The notes under the pieces: generated by a model | The model's database searches: none | The model's input: only the letters and a program-made list of their open reading frames with translations | Told to the model about the DNA's origin: nothing | Translations under genes and position numbers: made by a program | Source of the DNA: Thermococcus celer Vu 13 = JCM 8558 | GTDB taxonomy: Archaea > Methanobacteriota_B > Thermococci > Thermococcales > Thermococcaceae | Direction of reading: 5' to 3' | Assembly: GCF_002214365.1 (NCBI RefSeq) | Contig: NZ_CP014854.1 | Location: 1,802,820-1,866,819 of the forward strand | Length of the DNA: 64,000 nucleotides | Shown: in pieces, positions 8,840 through 18,247 of the stretch | Position numbering within the stretch: the first letter of the stretch is position 1 | Layout: every line of letters starts with the position of its first letter

Positions 8840-10348
8840 ATGTTCCGCCAGGCTAAGTGGGACGAACCCCTTATCTTCGAGCTCTCCCGCGCGGGGAGGG
8901 TCGGCTACACACTTCCGAAGCCGATCGAGGACGTTGAAGTTGAAATTCCAGAGAAGCTGAGGAGGAAGAGCCCGCTCGACCTTCCGGAGCTGAGCGAGCC
9001 CGAGGTGGTGAGGCACTACACGCGCCTTAGCGAGATGAACTACGGCGTCGACAGCGGCATCTACCCGCTCGGCTCCTGCACCATGAAGTACAACCCCAAG
9101 ATAAACGAGGAGATGGCCAATCATCCCGGCGTTGCCTACGTCCACCCCTACCAGGATGAGAGAACCGTTCAGGGAGCGCTTAAGGTGATGTGGGAACTGG
9201 AGCAATGGCTCAAGGAGATAACCGGGATGGACCGCTTCACCCTCCAGCCGGCCGCGGGTGCCAACGGGGAGTTCACGGGCGTTTCAATAATAAGGGCCTA
9301 CCACATCGACAGGGGCGACACGGAGAGGACGGAGATGCTCGTTCCCGATTCCGCCCACGGAACGAACCCGGCGAGTGCCGCGATGGCCGGCTTCAAGGTC
9401 GTCGAGATACCCTCGAACGAGAACGGGACCGTTGACCTTGAGGCCCTCGAGAGCGCGGTGAGCGAGAGAACCGCGGGTTTGATGCTCACCAACCCCAACA
9501 CCCTCGGCATCTTCGAGGACGAGATACTCGAGATAGCGAGGATAGTCCACGAGGCCGGCGGCCTCCTCTACTACGACGGGGCAAACCTGAACGGAATCCT
9601 CGGCAAGGTTCGGCCCGGCGACATGGGCTTCGACGTCGTCCACCTTAACCTCCACAAGACCTTCTCGACGCCCCACGGCGGCGGCGGTCCCGGAAGCGGG
9701 CCCGTTGGCGTTAAGGACTTCCTCAAGGACTACCTCCCGGTGCCCCTCGTGGGCTACGACGAGGAGAACGACCGCTACTACCTCGACTACGACGTCCCCA
9801 AGAGCATAGGAAAGGTGAAGGAGCTCTACGGCAACTTCGCGGTTATGGTCAGGGCGTTGACCTACCTCAAGGTTATGGGGGCCGACGGGCTCAGGGAGGC
9901 CAGTGAAGTTGCTGTTCTCAACGCCAACTACATCGCCAAAAAGCTCAAGGGGACAAAAGGTTACGAGTTGCCTCACAAGGAGCTCAGGAAGCACGAGGTC
10001 GTGTTCTCCGCGGAGCCTATGAAGAGGGAGACGGGCGTAAAGGCCCTTGACGTGGCGAAGAGACTGCTCGACTTCGGCCTTCACGCGCCGACGATATACT
10101 TCCCGCTGATAGTCCATGAGGCCCTCATGATAGAGCCCACGGAGACAGTCAGCAGAGAGGAGCTCGACGCCTACGTAGAGGCTCTGAGGAGGATAAGTGA
10201 CGAGGCATACAGCAACCCCGAGATCGTTAAGGCCGCCCCCCACAACACCGCCGTGAGGAGGGTGGACGACGTCATAGCCGCCAAGAGGCCGATAATAACG
10301 TGGCGTATGTACAGGGAGCTGGGGGAGAAGGGGGATATTGATATTTGA
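8840..10348 (+). CDS. gcvPB: glycine dehydrogenase (decarboxylating) subunit 2
   Basis: The PLP-carrying half of the archaeal glycine decarboxylase, 502 residues. The Schiff-base lysine is in [17 protein letters not shown] (about K273), followed by the glycine-rich loop that binds the phosphate. The N-terminal segment [10 protein letters not shown] and the PTE block near the C-terminus ([14 protein letters not shown]) are family hallmarks. It starts immediately after the gcvPA stop. Together the two subunits form an alpha2beta2 enzyme that starts glycine catabolism or one-carbon supply in a peptide-fermenting cell. Confidence 0.97.
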   Translation: MFRQAKWDEPLIFELSRAGRVGYTLPKPIEDVEVEIPEKLRRKSPLDLPELSEPEVVRHYTRLSEMNYGVDSGIYPLGSCTMKYNPKINEEMANHPGVAYVHPYQDERTVQGALKVMWELEQWLKEITGMDRFTLQPAAGANGEFTGVSIIRAYHIDRGDTERTEMLVPDSAHGTNPASAAMAGFKVVEIPSNENGTVDLEALESAVSERTAGLMLTNPNTLGIFEDEILEIARIVHEAGGLLYYDGANLNGILGKVRPGDMGFDVVHLNLHKTFSTPHGGGGPGSGPVGVKDFLKDYLPVPLVGYDEENDRYYLDYDVPKSIGKVKELYGNFAVMVRALTYLKVMGADGLREASEVAVLNANYIAKKLKGTKGYELPHKELRKHEVVFSAEPMKRETGVKALDVAKRLLDFGLHAPTIYFPLIVHEALMIEPTETVSREELDAYVEALRRISDEAYSNPEIVKAAPHNTAVRRVDDVIAAKRPIITWRMYRELGEKGDIDI

Positions 10349-10410
10349 GGGGGTTATACCCCTCCCCCACGTTTTTAATGCGCTGTTAAAAGGCATTCAA
10401 TCGTCAAAAG

Positions 10411-10513
10411 CACGTTAACGGCGAATTCAAGATTAACCCTTTTAGAAGCAAACACGCCTCAAAATCACCCAAAAAGAGAATCACAACCTTTTGATCAACT
10501 TTTTCCAAAAGTT
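10411..10513 (-). repeat. tRNA-downstream repeat, copy 1 (after tRNA-Thr)
   Basis: The stretch downstream of the 3' end of the minus-strand tRNA-Thr matches, almost base for base, segments at 23395-23478 and 36290-36374. The shared blocks in the tRNA-sense direction are AAGGTTGTGATTC, GATTTTGAGGCGTGTTTGC, TTCTAAAAG and CGAATTC/GCCGTTAACGTG. The end next to the tRNA carries a hairpin (AACTTTT-TCC-AAAAGTT, 10497-10513). The copy is truncated before the end of gcvPB, leaving only a short tail. Confidence 0.75.
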
Positions 10514-10530
10514 TGAACGGGCTGTTGGTG

Positions 10531-10607
10531 TGGAGCCCCGGGCGGGATTTGAACCCGCGACCGGCGGATTACAAGTCCGCCGCCCCACCAAGCTAGGCTA
10601 CCGGGGC
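10531..10607 (-). tRNA. tRNA-Thr (anticodon TGT)
   Basis: The minus strand folds into a complete cloverleaf. The acceptor GCCCCGG pairs with CCGGGGC, the discriminator is T, and an encoded CCA lies at 10533-10531. The anticodon loop is CTTGTAA on stem GCGGA/TCCGC, and the T arm is GCGGG-TTCAAAT-CCCGC. A TATA-like CTTTATATTT lies about 28 bases upstream (plus-strand 10634-10643). The TGT anticodon reads ACA. Confidence 0.97.
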
Positions 10608-10663
10608 ACGCTTTTAAGGAGACCGAACGGAAATATAAAGTTTTCTCTCAGATCTCGCCACCG

Positions 10664-10676
10664 TAAATTTTATAAA
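10664..10676 (+). promoter_or_regulatory. TATA box for tRNA-Asn and the following tRNA
   Basis: AAATTTTATAAATC about 30 bases before the mature 5' end of tRNA-Asn is a strong archaeal TATA box. Only 5 bases separate the two plus-strand tRNAs, so they probably form one transcript. Confidence 0.7.
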
Positions 10677-10704
10677 TCCCCCGGTATTCCCTACATTGGG
10701 TCGT

Positions 10705-10780
10705 GCCGCCGTAGCTTAGTCGGTAGAGCGCCGGACTGTTAATCCGGCGGTCCCCGGTTCGAGTCCGGGCGGCGGCGCCA
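10705..10780 (+). tRNA. tRNA-Asn (anticodon GTT)
   Basis: A full cloverleaf: acceptor GCCGCCG with CGGCGGC, discriminator G, CCA encoded. The anticodon loop is CTGTTAA on stem CCGGA/TCCGG and the T arm is CCCGG-TTCGAGT-CCGGG. It is followed after 5 bases by the CAT tRNA. Confidence 0.97.
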
Positions 10781-10785
10781 CCAGA

Positions 10786-10863
10786 GGGCCCGTAGCTCAG
10801 CCTGGTCAGAGCGCGCGGCTCATAACCGCGTGGTCGGGGGTTCGAAGCCCCCCGGGCCCACCA
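10786..10863 (+). tRNA. tRNA with CAT anticodon, probably tRNA-Ile2 (or elongator Met)
   Basis: A cloverleaf with acceptor GGGCCCG/CGGGCCC, discriminator A and encoded CCA. The anticodon loop is CTCATAA. The acceptor and the start GGGCCCGTAGCTCAGC are like archaeal tRNA-Ile rather than initiator Met (which begins AGCGGGG). The gene therefore probably encodes the ATA-reading tRNA-Ile2, whose C34 is modified to agmatidine in archaea. Elongator Met cannot be excluded by sequence alone. Confidence 0.9.
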
Positions 10864-10866
10864 TAT

Positions 10867-10897
10867 CAACCCTTTCTTGCGAAAGCGTTGACGGAAA
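10867..10897 (+). repeat. 31-nt tRNA trailer repeat, copy 1
   Basis: These 31 bases just after the CCA end of the CAT tRNA are identical to 23112-23142, which follow the CCA of tRNA-Pro 12 kb away. The segment contains an imperfect hairpin: CAAC/GTTG and CTTTC/GAAAG around a TTGC loop with one C-C mismatch. The two tRNAs are otherwise unrelated in sequence. Confidence 0.85.
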
Positions 10898-10965
10898 AGG
10901 ATGATTCTTTTTTCAAGGAACAGTTTAAGGGTGTTTGCTAAAGATAAAGACTGCTCTTGGGTTTT

Positions 10966-11060
10966 GAATTCACTCTTCTTAAGAAAGCTTTTATGGTGGG
11001 GTTTGCTCTTGAATAGCGCTCCGAAGGGGCGCGAAAGACTGTAAACCCCTTGAATTTGCT
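10966..11060 (+). repeat. tRNA-downstream repeat, partial diverged copy 4
   Basis: About 100 bases downstream of the CAT tRNA the sequence resembles the distal part of the repeats near tRNA-Pro and tRNA-Leu. Shared blocks are TTTGAATTC, GGGTTTGCTCTTGAATAGCG and AAACCCCTTGAATTTG. Between them is the hairpin GCGCTCC-GAA-GGGGCGC, in which a T-G wobble keeps the pairing seen in the other copies. The orientation relative to the upstream tRNA is the same. Confidence 0.6.
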
Positions 11061-11108
11061 CCTTTTTCGTCGTGCACTACGGGGATGTAAGAAGAAAAGG
11101 GATTGGAC

Positions 11109-11126
11109 GTCCGCCCGGGGGCGGAC
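11109..11126 (-). terminator. perfect GC hairpin after the P-stalk operon
   Basis: GTCCGCCC and GGGCGGAC form an 8-bp stem with a 2-base turn, 15 bases past the stop codon of the P1 gene. On the minus strand a pyrimidine-rich run (CCCTTTTCTTC) follows. It probably stabilises or ends the operon transcript; archaeal termination mainly needs T-rich runs and FttA, so the hairpin itself may act on the RNA 3' end. Confidence 0.5.
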
Positions 11127-11140
11127 AAAAGAAAGGGGGT

Positions 11141-11458
11141 TCAACCGAAGAGGGCGCCGAGACCTGCGAGGGCCTCCTCCTCGCTGGCCTCCTCTTCCTC
11201 TTCTTCCTCCTCTTCCTGGGCCTCCTCGGCCGGAGCCTCAGCGGCCGGAGCGGCGGCAACGGCCACCGGAGCGGCAACCGGCATGGCGGCCTTCTCGATG
11301 ACCTCGTCGATGTTGACGCCCTCAAGGGCGGCAACGAGGGCCTTTATCCTTGCCTCGTCGGGGCTAACACCGGCGGCCTCAAGGACAGCCTTAAGGTTCT
11401 CCTCCGTTATCTCCTTACCAGCGGCGTGGAGCAGCAGAGCGGCATACACGTACTCCAT
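11141..11458 (-). CDS. rpl12: large ribosomal subunit protein P1 (L12 stalk)
   Basis: The 105-residue acidic stalk protein that binds uL10 as dimers and recruits elongation factors. The N-terminal dimerisation helices ([20 protein letters not shown]) lead to an Ala/Pro/Glu-rich hinge and a poly-Glu tail ending [13 protein letters not shown]. The same C-terminal tail ends uL10, as is usual for archaeal P proteins. GGAGGTG lies 7 bases before ATG 11458. It is the last gene of the uL11-uL1-uL10-P1 cluster. Confidence 0.97.
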   Translation of the reverse strand: MEYVYAALLLHAAGKEITEENLKAVLEAAGVSPDEARIKALVAALEGVNIDEVIEKAAMPVAAPVAVAAAPAAEAPAEEAQEEEEEEEEEASEEEALAGLGALFG

Positions 11459-11528
11459 TTTTCGCACCTCCAATCATCTTCATTTTCATCCATTTCACAC
11501 GTTTGGGGATACGAGGGAAACGGAAAGT

Positions 11529-12548
11529 TCAGCCGAAGAGCGCGCCCAGTCCCGCGAGCGCGTCCTCCTCGGAAGCTTCCTCCTCTTCCTCTTCTTCCTC
11601 CTCAGCCTCCTCAACTTTCTCCTCCTGAGGCTGAGCGGCAACGGCTATTTGTGCCTGCTGGTTTAAAAGCTCTTTGGTCTTCTCGTCGAGCAGCTCCTCG
11701 GGCAACTGCTGTGCTATGAGCAGGACGGTTCTGATGGCCCTGCCGAAGATGTCCTCAACCGTCTCCGGTGTGATGTATCCGGCCTCAACGGCAACGTTCT
11801 TGGCTCCAAGGAACGCCTTCTGGATGATGGCCTCGATGGTCTGGCTCGTCGGATAGGCCGTGTTGACGGACAGGTTGAAGGCGTGCATGTACGCCTGCTG
11901 GAGCATGTTGATGTACTCGCTCTCGTCTATCGCGAGGACGTCCGGCGTGTAGACGATCCCGTCCTCGTAGGCCGCGAGCAGGTTGAGACCGACCTCGAGC
12001 GGCTCTATGCCGAGGGCGTTTAGTATCCTGGCTAACTGGTCGGTTATGACCTCGCCGGCCTTGAGGACGGTGTAGTCCTTCTGGATGCTGACCTTACCCT
12101 TCTCTATCCTCGCGGGTATGCCAAGGGCCTGCATCTCACCGACGAGTGGACCGGGTGAGATTGAAGTTGGGCCCGCCGGGATCACAACGTCCCTGGGAAC
12201 CGCGACACCGGCCTTCGCAGGAGCGGGGGTCTTGCTCTCCTCAAGGAGTTTGTAGAGCTTGAAGGGGTTCATCTCGGTGGCGAGGATTCCAGCCCCTCCC
12301 TGGATGTGGTCGATGAGCTTTTCGAGGTCGGGGTTGTTGAGTTCCTGGGCGGCCCTCCTTATGGCGAGCTCTATGAGGGTGTTCCTGCTGACCCTGAGGA
12401 GCGCCTTTCCGCGGAGCTTCTCACGCATCTTGCTCAGTGGATAGGCCGGGACGTTGGCAACGTCAACGAGCGCTATCACTGGGTGGCTCTTGATGATGTT
12501 GACGAGCTCTTCAACCTCCTTCTTCTTCCACTCGGCTACGTGGGCCAT
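11529..12548 (-). CDS. rplP0: large ribosomal subunit protein uL10 (P0)
   Basis: The 339-residue stalk base that binds 23S rRNA with uL11 and carries P1 dimers. The N-terminal rRNA-binding domain ([20 protein letters not shown]) and the archaeal insertion domain are followed by long helices for P1 binding near residues 230-300. The poly-Glu tail ends [15 protein letters not shown], matching P1. ATG 12548 is preceded by GAGGTGAGGG. The upstream uL1 stop lies 5 bases before this start, so the genes are coupled. Confidence 0.97.
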   Translation of the reverse strand: MAHVAEWKKKEVEELVNIIKSHPVIALVDVANVPAYPLSKMREKLRGKALLRVSRNTLIELAIRRAAQELNNPDLEKLIDHIQGGAGILATEMNPFKLYKLLEESKTPAPAKAGVAVPRDVVIPAGPTSISPGPLVGEMQALGIPARIEKGKVSIQKDYTVLKAGEVITDQLARILNALGIEPLEVGLNLLAAYEDGIVYTPDVLAIDESEYINMLQQAYMHAFNLSVNTAYPTSQTIEAIIQKAFLGAKNVAVEAGYITPETVEDIFGRAIRTVLLIAQQLPEELLDEKTKELLNQQAQIAVAAQPQEEKVEEAEEEEEEEEEASEEDALAGLGALFG

Positions 12549-12553
12549 CTCCC

Positions 12554-13204
12554 TCACCTCTCCACCTTAACTGCCGGCCCCATGGTGGTCTTGATGTACA
12601 CTGACTTCACCTGGTTCTCGCCGCGCTCCAGCTTGTTGACGATGGCGTTGAGAACCGCCTCGGCGTTTTCGGCCAGTTTCTCGTCGTCCATGTCCTCGGT
12701 TCCTATCCTGGCGTGAACGACGGGGTTGTTCTTGAGCTGCAACCTGACGGTCTTCTTGAGCCTGGCGACTATGGGTTCGAGGTTGGTCATGGTCGGTGGA
12801 ACCACCTGTGGCATCTTGTTCCTCGGACCCAGGTAGCGACCGAGGTACCTACCGATCTTCGGCATCAGCGGTGCGGCCGCTATGAAGAAGTCGTAGTTCT
12901 TCGCCAGTTTCCTTGCCTGCCTTGGGTTCTTGGCGAGTTCTTCGAGTTGCTCTCCACTAATCACATCGAGCCCGAGCTTTTTAGCCGCCTCGGCAACGGC
13001 ACCATCAGCGATGACCGCGATCTTGGGCTCCTTCCCACGACCGTGGGGCAGCACAACCTCGAGCTTGAACCTGTTCTCCGGCTTGCGGAGGTCTATATCC
13101 TTGAGGTTGACTGCCATCTCGACGGTCTGTGTGAAGTTGCGCGGCTTAGCCCGGGCCTTCGCCTCCTTCACCGCTTCCACGAATCTCTGCTTTTCAAAGG
13201 CCAT
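12554..13204 (-). CDS. rpl1: large ribosomal subunit protein uL1
   Basis: A 216-residue protein of the L1 protuberance, needed for tRNA exit. The family blocks [23 protein letters not shown] and the C-terminal [13 protein letters not shown] are all present. In archaea and bacteria uL1 also represses its own operon by binding a 23S-like site in the mRNA; such a site was not identified here. The start at ATG 13204 ([16 protein letters not shown]) gives the normal length. Confidence 0.97.
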   Translation of the reverse strand: MAFEKQRFVEAVKEAKARAKPRNFTQTVEMAVNLKDIDLRKPENRFKLEVVLPHGRGKEPKIAVIADGAVAEAAKKLGLDVISGEQLEELAKNPRQARKLAKNYDFFIAAAPLMPKIGRYLGRYLGPRNKMPQVVPPTMTNLEPIVARLKKTVRLQLKNNPVVHARIGTEDMDDEKLAENAEAVLNAIVNKLERGENQVKSVYIKTTMGPAVKVER

Positions 13205-13283
13205 TCGAAGCCCTCCATTCCTTTTTGATTTGAGCAACGAAAAGTCAAAGATGCGTAAAAGGAGGGATTTTTAAACTTTTCCC

Positions 13284-13772
13284 TCACTCCTCTTTTGCGA
13301 AAATCTCGTCGTAAACGCCCTCGTCAATCTCCTTCTGGACTTCCCTGGGGTCTTTGCCCTCGACGGTGACGCCCATGCTGAGGGCGGTGCCGATGACCTC
13401 CTTCGCCGCGGCCTTGAGGTCAGCGGCGAGCATCTGGTCCGCCTTGGCCTTCGCTATTCTGATGACCTGCTCCATGGTTAGGTTTCCAACGGGGCTGTGA
13501 ACCGGTTCACTGGAACCCTTGGGAACGCCGAGCTCTTTCTTGATGAGCTGGCTAACCGGTGGAACACCAACCTCTATCTCGAAGGTCTTCTTTTTGGGAT
13601 CCGTAACGATGATCTTGACGGGAACCTGCATGCCCGCGAAGTCCTTCGTGGCCTTGTTTATCTCGTCGACGACCTGCTTGACGTTGAGCCCGAGCGGACC
13701 GATTGCCGGACCGAGCGGTGGTCCAGGTGAAGCCTTTCCTCCCTCAACGAGCACCTCAACAACCTGTGGCAT
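13284..13772 (-). CDS. rpl11: large ribosomal subunit protein uL11
   Basis: A 162-residue protein that forms the GTPase-associated centre with 23S rRNA and uL10. It contains the signature [20 protein letters not shown] and the proline-rich N-terminus ([11 protein letters not shown]). The start is ATG 13772 ([12 protein letters not shown]) with GAGGTGAGA before it; the longer frame to 13802 overlaps spt5 and is not needed. An 80-base gap separates it from uL1, the widest gap within this cluster. Confidence 0.97.
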   Translation of the reverse strand: MPQVVEVLVEGGKASPGPPLGPAIGPLGLNVKQVVDEINKATKDFAGMQVPVKIIVTDPKKKTFEIEVGVPPVSQLIKKELGVPKGSSEPVHSPVGNLTMEQVIRIAKAKADQMLAADLKAAAKEVIGTALSMGVTVEGKDPREVQKEIDEGVYDEIFAKEE

Positions 13773-13798
13773 CTTTCTCACCTCTGTCCTTTGACCGT

Positions 13799-14257
13799 TC
13801 ACTCCTTCCGGCGTTTGCTTATAAGTCTAACGTATTCGCCCCTCACCGTGACCGGTATCGGGACGACCGAACCTATGAGCTCGACGACTATCTCGTCCTT
13901 GGCCTCGTCAACCCTCGTGACCTTTGCCTTCTCGCCTTTGAAGGGCCCGGAGATGAGCTCGACTATGTCACCGGGCTCGAAGCCGCTCACGGCAGGCTTC
14001 TCCTCGAGGAAGTGCTCTATCTCCCCGAACTTAACCTCACCGGGAAGGGTGCCCTTCGCGTGCCTTATGCCTCTGATAGCCTCGTCAACGGCACTCTTGC
14101 TGGGCGCCTCGACGAAGATGTAACCCTTCACCTTCGACGGAGCGAGTACCGCGTAAACGGGCAGGTTGTAGGTTTTAACCTTGCTGTATATTAGCTTGGC
14201 CGTGGTCTCCTCCTGGCCGACGGTGACGCGCACTGTGAATATCCTGCCGTCGCTCAT
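13799..14257 (-). CDS. spt5: transcription elongation factor Spt5 (NusG homologue)
   Basis: A 152-residue factor that binds the RNA polymerase clamp with Spt4 to increase processivity. The NGN domain occupies residues 1-85 ([19 protein letters not shown], then [10 protein letters not shown]), and a KOW domain follows ([21 protein letters not shown]). ATG 14257 has GGGTGA 5 bases upstream. The gene sits between secE and uL11, the archaeal equivalent of the bacterial secE-nusG-rplK order. Confidence 0.97.
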   Translation of the reverse strand: MSDGRIFTVRVTVGQEETTAKLIYSKVKTYNLPVYAVLAPSKVKGYIFVEAPSKSAVDEAIRGIRHAKGTLPGEVKFGEIEHFLEEKPAVSGFEPGDIVELISGPFKGEKAKVTRVDEAKDEIVVELIGSVVPIPVTVRGEYVRLISKRRKE

Positions 14258-14277
14258 TTCAATCACCCGTTGCCGGT

Positions 14278-14451
14278 TCAGGAACCGGTGATCAGGTAGC
14301 CGATAAGGCGAATCACAAGACCTATAAGACCGATCAGGGTCATTCCAATGCCCGTGATCTTCGTTGCAAGCTTAAACTCCTTCATACCGGGCTTTTTTGT
14401 GACCATTAAAACCCTCCGCGACTCCGCGAAGAAGTTTTTAAGCTTTTCCAT
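14278..14451 (-). CDS. secE: protein translocase subunit SecE (Sec61 gamma)
   Basis: A 57-residue single-span component of the SecYEG channel. An amphipathic helix ([20 protein letters not shown]) is followed by one hydrophobic helix ([22 protein letters not shown]), the usual Sec61-gamma layout. ATG 14451 has GAGGGTGG 9 bases upstream; GTG 14472 is an alternative. It lies 20 bases before spt5. Confidence 0.93.
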   Translation of the reverse strand: MEKLKNFFAESRRVLMVTKKPGMKEFKLATKITGIGMTLIGLIGLVIRLIGYLITGS

Positions 14452-14499
14452 GTTCGTTGCCACCCTCGTCACCCCTCCAAATTTTGAAAACGAAAGTCG

Positions 14500-15621
14500 T
14501 CAAAGCTCCTCAAGGTCGAGCTTAATAATCTTTCTCTCCCCCTCCTCCAGGGGATACTGGCTCTCCTCCTCCGCAACCGCGTAGGGCGAGCTGACGCCGG
14601 TGACCACTATCAGTATCCTTATCATCTTCTCGAGTTCTTCATCGAGCTGGATGCCCCAGATGACCTGCGCCTCCGGATCGAGTTTGCTCGTGACGAGCTC
14701 TATTACCTGCTGGGCCTCCTCGAGCTTGACGTCGCTTCCGCTGATGCTTATGAGGGCGCCCTTGGCACCGCTTATGTCGACGTCAAGGAGCGGGCTGTTC
14801 AGCGCCTGCTGGGCCGCCTCGAGGGCCCTCTTCTCGCTGTCGCTCTCGCCGATTCCTATCATGGCGACGCCGCCGTCCTTCATGACGGCCCTGACGTCGT
14901 TGAAGTCGAGGTTGACCAGCCCGGGCTTGGTGATGAGCTCGGTGATGCCCTTGACGGCCTGAACGAGTATCTCATCGGCGACCTTGAAGGCCATGTGGAT
15001 GGGCAGGTTTGGAGCGACCTCCATGAGCTTGTCGTTGGGGATCACTATGACGGTGTCGCTGTTCTTCCTGAGCCTCTCGAGACCGTACTCGGCGTTCTTT
15101 ATGCGCCTTATGCCCTCGACGGTGAAGGGCAACGTGACGACCGAGACGGTTAACGCTCCCATCTTCTTGGCCATCTCGGCAACCACTGGAGCGGCACCCG
15201 TGCCCGTTCCGCCGCCGAGACCGCACGTGATGAAGACCATATCGGCGCCTTCAAGGGCCTCTCGTATGTCCCTTTCGTTTTCCCTCGCCGCTTCCTCACC
15301 CATCTTTGGGTTGTTTCCGGCCCCGAGACCCCTCGTCAGCTCCTTACCGATGAGTATCTTCTTGTGGGCGCGGATCTTGAGGAGATCCTGGGCGTCCGTG
15401 TTGACGGCGATTATCTTCGCGCCCTGTATGCCAACCTGCATCATCCTGTTAACGGTGTTACAGCCGGCACCGCCGACACCAACGACATAGATCTTGGCCT
15501 GTATCTGCTCCAGGATCTTCTTGAGCTCCTCATCAACGTCCGTCTGGGGAACTTGGACCTCCGGAGCCTTGGTGAGGTCGGCAGAGGTTCTTTCGATGGC
15601 ATCTTCAATCAGCTTCAACAT
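14500..15621 (-). CDS. ftsZ: cell division protein FtsZ
   Basis: A 373-residue tubulin-like GTPase that forms the division ring. Domains in order: an N-terminal extension of about 45 residues, the nucleotide-binding core with [13 protein letters not shown] and the tubulin signature [13 protein letters not shown], the T7 loop block [11 protein letters not shown] near residue 245, and a C-terminal tail ([11 protein letters not shown]). ATG 15621 is chosen because GGAGGGTGG lies 5 bases before it; the in-frame ATG 15657 has no site. It heads the ftsZ-secE-spt5-uL11 gene string. Confidence 0.97.
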   Translation of the reverse strand: MLKLIEDAIERTSADLTKAPEVQVPQTDVDEELKKILEQIQAKIYVVGVGGAGCNTVNRMMQVGIQGAKIIAVNTDAQDLLKIRAHKKILIGKELTRGLGAGNNPKMGEEAARENERDIREALEGADMVFITCGLGGGTGTGAAPVVAEMAKKMGALTVSVVTLPFTVEGIRRIKNAEYGLERLRKNSDTVIVIPNDKLMEVAPNLPIHMAFKVADEILVQAVKGITELITKPGLVNLDFNDVRAVMKDGGVAMIGIGESDSEKRALEAAQQALNSPLLDVDISGAKGALISISGSDVKLEEAQQVIELVTSKLDPEAQVIWGIQLDEELEKMIRILIVVTGVSSPYAVAEEESQYPLEEGERKIIKLDLEEL

Positions 15622-15668
15622 CCTTCCACCCTCCGGGCAATTTAACACCCTTTCCACTTTCAGGCAGG

Positions 15669-15682
15669 TGGTATATAAGTTT
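15669..15682 (-). promoter_or_regulatory. TATA box of the ftsZ-led operon
   Basis: On the minus strand AAACTTATATACC is a strong TATA box about 50 bases before the ftsZ start codon. No comparable element was seen before secE or spt5, so one promoter may serve several genes. Confidence 0.6.
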
Positions 15683-15741
15683 AGCTAAGGGCGAATGCTG
15701 ATTTTTAAATCCCGCTTAACATCTTTAAAGATTTCGATTGG

Positions 15742-16560
15742 TCAATCCCTGATGAACTCCAGCCCCAGTTCTTCGGCGAGGGTTCTGGCCATCTGCCTGG
15801 TTTCGCCCCTGCTACCCTTCCAGTCGACGTATATGGCCTCAACCCTTTCCACGGTTCTCTCGATCGCTTTAAGAACCAGCTCCTTCTTAAGCGGGTGGGC
15901 GTATTTGGGGGCGATGTGACCGAAGGCGATGTCCGTTTCGAGTGCCCTCCTCGTCTGTTTCGGCGCGTAGTGCCCGCCCCCGATTCCAACGGCAACTGGG
16001 AAGCTGGCCTTTTTGTAGTTTTTAAGCACGTGAACTATCGTCTCGGCTATTATCTCCCCTGCCCTGTCGATTACCCACTCCTCCTCGCTTGAGCCTATCT
16101 CGATGAAGAAGCTCGGCACTTCCAGCTCGCTCGGGCCGTGGTGGGTGGCTTCATAGCAGACCAGCCATCCGAGGTCGTTGAGCTCGTTCATCTTCAGCAA
16201 AGCGAGCTTCATCGCACTCGGCTGGGCTACAGCGAGGCTCTCGTCTTTCCCGCCGTACATCGCCTTGCCCCAGTTCCCCGTTACGTGAACGGTTAACGCC
16301 GGCAGTTTCTTCTTGCTCGAGTGCCTGGAGGCGAAGGCTATGATCTCGGGCTTGAATCCAAGCTGCTTCTCAATTTCATGATCAAGATTGTCATAGTAAA
16401 TCATCTCATCATTGGTTGTCAGGATTATTGTTTTTCCGTTTTGATAGAGGGAATTTCCATCAAAAATTCTCTCACCCTCTTTAAATCCGAAATTCTCTAT
16501 AAGCTTCCTCTTAATATTCATGGATGCTGGATCCACTTTGGTCGTCATTATCACATTCAT
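15742..16560 (-). CDS. dtdA: D-aminoacyl-tRNA deacylase (DTD2/GEK1 type)
   Basis: A 272-residue zinc-dependent proofreading enzyme that removes D-amino acids from mischarged tRNA in archaea and plants. The start [20 protein letters not shown] is typical, followed by the strand-loop block HVTGNWG, the [20 protein letters not shown] block and [12 protein letters not shown], which carry the conserved histidines. ATG 16560 gives the expected N-terminus; the ATG at 16611 would add an unusual extension. It is divergent from the TRAP operon. Confidence 0.95.
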   Translation of the reverse strand: MNVIMTTKVDPASMNIKRKLIENFGFKEGERIFDGNSLYQNGKTIILTTNDEMIYYDNLDHEIEKQLGFKPEIIAFASRHSSKKKLPALTVHVTGNWGKAMYGGKDESLAVAQPSAMKLALLKMNELNDLGWLVCYEATHHGPSELEVPSFFIEIGSSEEEWVIDRAGEIIAETIVHVLKNYKKASFPVAVGIGGGHYAPKQTRRALETDIAFGHIAPKYAHPLKKELVLKAIERTVERVEAIYVDWKGSRGETRQMARTLAEELGLEFIRD

Positions 16561-16701
16561 CGGCTGTCCCCACATTGAACTGGGAAACAGAATAAAAAGG
16601 TTTGCCCTCAAGTCGACATTATATTGTCAATAATTGTGGAGATTTTTTCGAAAATTCTGAAAATTTTGCATTTCTCTGTCGAAACCCTAACATTTATTCG
16701 C

Positions 16702-16730
16702 TTGTAAAACTTTACAACCGTAAAATATAT
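16702..16730 (+). promoter_or_regulatory. palindromic operator and TATA box of the TRAP operon
   Basis: TTGTAAA-AC-TTTACAA (16702-16717) is a perfect 7+7 inverted repeat. It is directly followed by the TATA element TAAAATATATAA (16721-16732). A dyad touching the BRE/TATA region is the usual position for an archaeal repressor that blocks TBP/TFB. The regulator is unknown; no regulator gene lies next to the operon. Confidence 0.65.
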
Positions 16731-16795
16731 AACTGGGGGTAGGGCTATAGTATAGATATAGGTAAAATCAAAAACGATTGCGAGGGGAGTGGAAA

Positions 16796-17794
16796 ATGAA
16801 GTGGAAAATTTTGGGAATAATATTTGTTTTGGCCCTTGGTTTGGTTGTTTCGGGCTGCACACAACAAGGAGGAACCACAACCAGCTCCGTCGAAAAGACA
16901 AAAATCACAATATACACCGGCGGCACAAGTGGTGTATACTTCCCACTTGGTTCTAAGTATGCAGAGCTCCTAACAAAATACGGTACGGTTGTAAGTGCGG
17001 AGGCAGTTACAAGCGGTGCAAGTGTTGCAAATGCTAAAGCCATTGCGGATGGAAACGCCCAAGCTGCCATCCTGCAAAACGACGTTGCATACTATGCATA
17101 CAATGGATTGTACATGTTCGATGGCAATCCCATAAAGAAGTTAAAGGGTGTTGCCGCGTTATATCCCGAAACAGTGCAATTTGTGGTTAGAGCTGACAGT
17201 GATATCAAGAGCCTGGAGGACTTAAAGGGTAAAAAAGTGGCTATCGGTGCTCCTGGAAGCGGTACAGCCGTTGCAGCCGAGCAGGTTCTTAAAGCAGCAG
17301 GTGTCTGGGACAGCATTGAGAAGGTCAATCAGAAATTCAGCGAAGCAGCCCAAAGCTTAAAGCTCGGTCAGGTCGATGCGGCGGTTATAGTTTCGGGAAT
17401 TCCAACTCCTGCAGTTAACCAAATCGCAGTCCAAACACCGGTCAGAGTCCTTCCGATCTCGGATGACATATTGAACAAGCTCAAAGGTGAGGGATACATA
17501 TTCTACGTTAGACAGATGGTGCCGAAGGGGACGTACAACGGTGTTGACGCGGATACACCAACAGTCGCCGTTAAAGCCATGCTCGCGGTGAGCGCTGATC
17601 TTCCGGATGATGTTGTCTACGAAATGACCAAAATACTCTATGAGCACGTTGAGGATCTGAGAGCCGTTCACCAGAAAGCTAAACTGATAAGCCTTGACAC
17701 AGCGCTGGATGGTATGAGCATACCTCTCCACCCAGGAGCCATTAAGTACTACGAGGAAAAGGGATTAACAATACCAAGCGAACTTAAAGGGTGA
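16796..17794 (+). CDS. TRAP transporter substrate-binding lipoprotein, TAXI family
   Basis: A 332-residue extracytoplasmic receptor for a TRAP transporter. A lipoprotein signal (MKWKILGIIFVLALGLVVSGC) with C21 at the lipobox anchors it outside the membrane, followed by a Thr-rich linker. The TAXI family block is clear: IYTGGTSGVYFPLGSKYAEL, then SGASVANAKAIADGNAQAA, and a later GAPGSGTAVAAEQVL. GAGGGGAGTGG precedes ATG 16796. TAXI receptors in characterised systems bind small organic acids such as glutamate or 2-oxo acids; the ligand here is unknown. It heads a three-gene operon with the DUF1850 protein and the fused permease. Confidence 0.93.
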   Translation: MKWKILGIIFVLALGLVVSGCTQQGGTTTSSVEKTKITIYTGGTSGVYFPLGSKYAELLTKYGTVVSAEAVTSGASVANAKAIADGNAQAAILQNDVAYYAYNGLYMFDGNPIKKLKGVAALYPETVQFVVRADSDIKSLEDLKGKKVAIGAPGSGTAVAAEQVLKAAGVWDSIEKVNQKFSEAAQSLKLGQVDAAVIVSGIPTPAVNQIAVQTPVRVLPISDDILNKLKGEGYIFYVRQMVPKGTYNGVDADTPTVAVKAMLAVSADLPDDVVYEMTKILYEHVEDLRAVHQKAKLISLDTALDGMSIPLHPGAIKYYEEKGLTIPSELKG

Positions 17795-18246
17795 AGTTCT
17801 TGAACAGACCCTTTTATTTTTTTATTCTGGCATTTTTTCTCATGATCCTTTTTCCCGTTAATGTACTCATCGTTAGCGACGGGAATTCATCTCATGACTA
17901 TATTCTGGGGGAAAAGAACATCACAATCTTCTACATACACAGCGTTGAAAGAAGCGAAATATACGAGGGGTTGAAAGTTAACAGGACAGGGATCTATGCC
18001 GTCGAAATGAAATGGAAGGACTTCGGTGCAGGATTACCCGAGGACATTCAATACATGGAGAACGGCTACTATGTGAAGAAAATCAACATATACCTCGGAA
18101 AGAGTCTGGATTTCTGGTTTATCCCCCTTAATAGGGCTCAAATAAGCGTTGATGGTTCTATTATCTTCGCCCCAAAAACGGAAACACTTATGAAATTCGA
18201 AGTGAAGAGATGTTTATTAATACAAGCTCTGTTAGGGAGGTGCTGA
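17791..18246 (+). CDS. DUF1850 membrane-anchored protein of the TRAP operon
   Basis: A 151-residue protein with one N-terminal hydrophobic helix (FYFFILAFFLMILFPVNVLIV) and an extracellular domain carrying the DUF1850 block IFYIHSVERSEIYEGL. DUF1850 genes are commonly found between TAXI receptors and fused TRAP permeases, so it is probably an accessory of transport. The GTG start overlaps the stop of the receptor gene (GTGA), and the permease start lies one base after its stop. Function at the molecular level is unknown. Confidence 0.85.
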   Translation: MKFLNRPFYFFILAFFLMILFPVNVLIVSDGNSSHDYILGEKNITIFYIHSVERSEIYEGLKVNRTGIYAVEMKWKDFGAGLPEDIQYMENGYYVKKINIYLGKSLDFWFIPLNRAQISVDGSIIFAPKTETLMKFEVKRCLLIQALLGRC

Positions 18247-18247
18247 G

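Noticed and set aside
9284..10396. 370-codon minus-strand frame opposite gcvPB
   Set aside because: It is the mirror of a highly conserved gene; residue pattern (His/Val/Leu rich) is antisense-like and no start signal precedes it.
10349..11140. Integrated provirus or plasmid at a tRNA
   Set aside because: No integrase or other mobile gene is present and the gaps are a few hundred bases; only repeat-like remnants are seen.
10491..11144. Short frames over the tRNA cluster on both strands
   Set aside because: They run through tRNA genes and structured repeats, so they are not expected to be translated.
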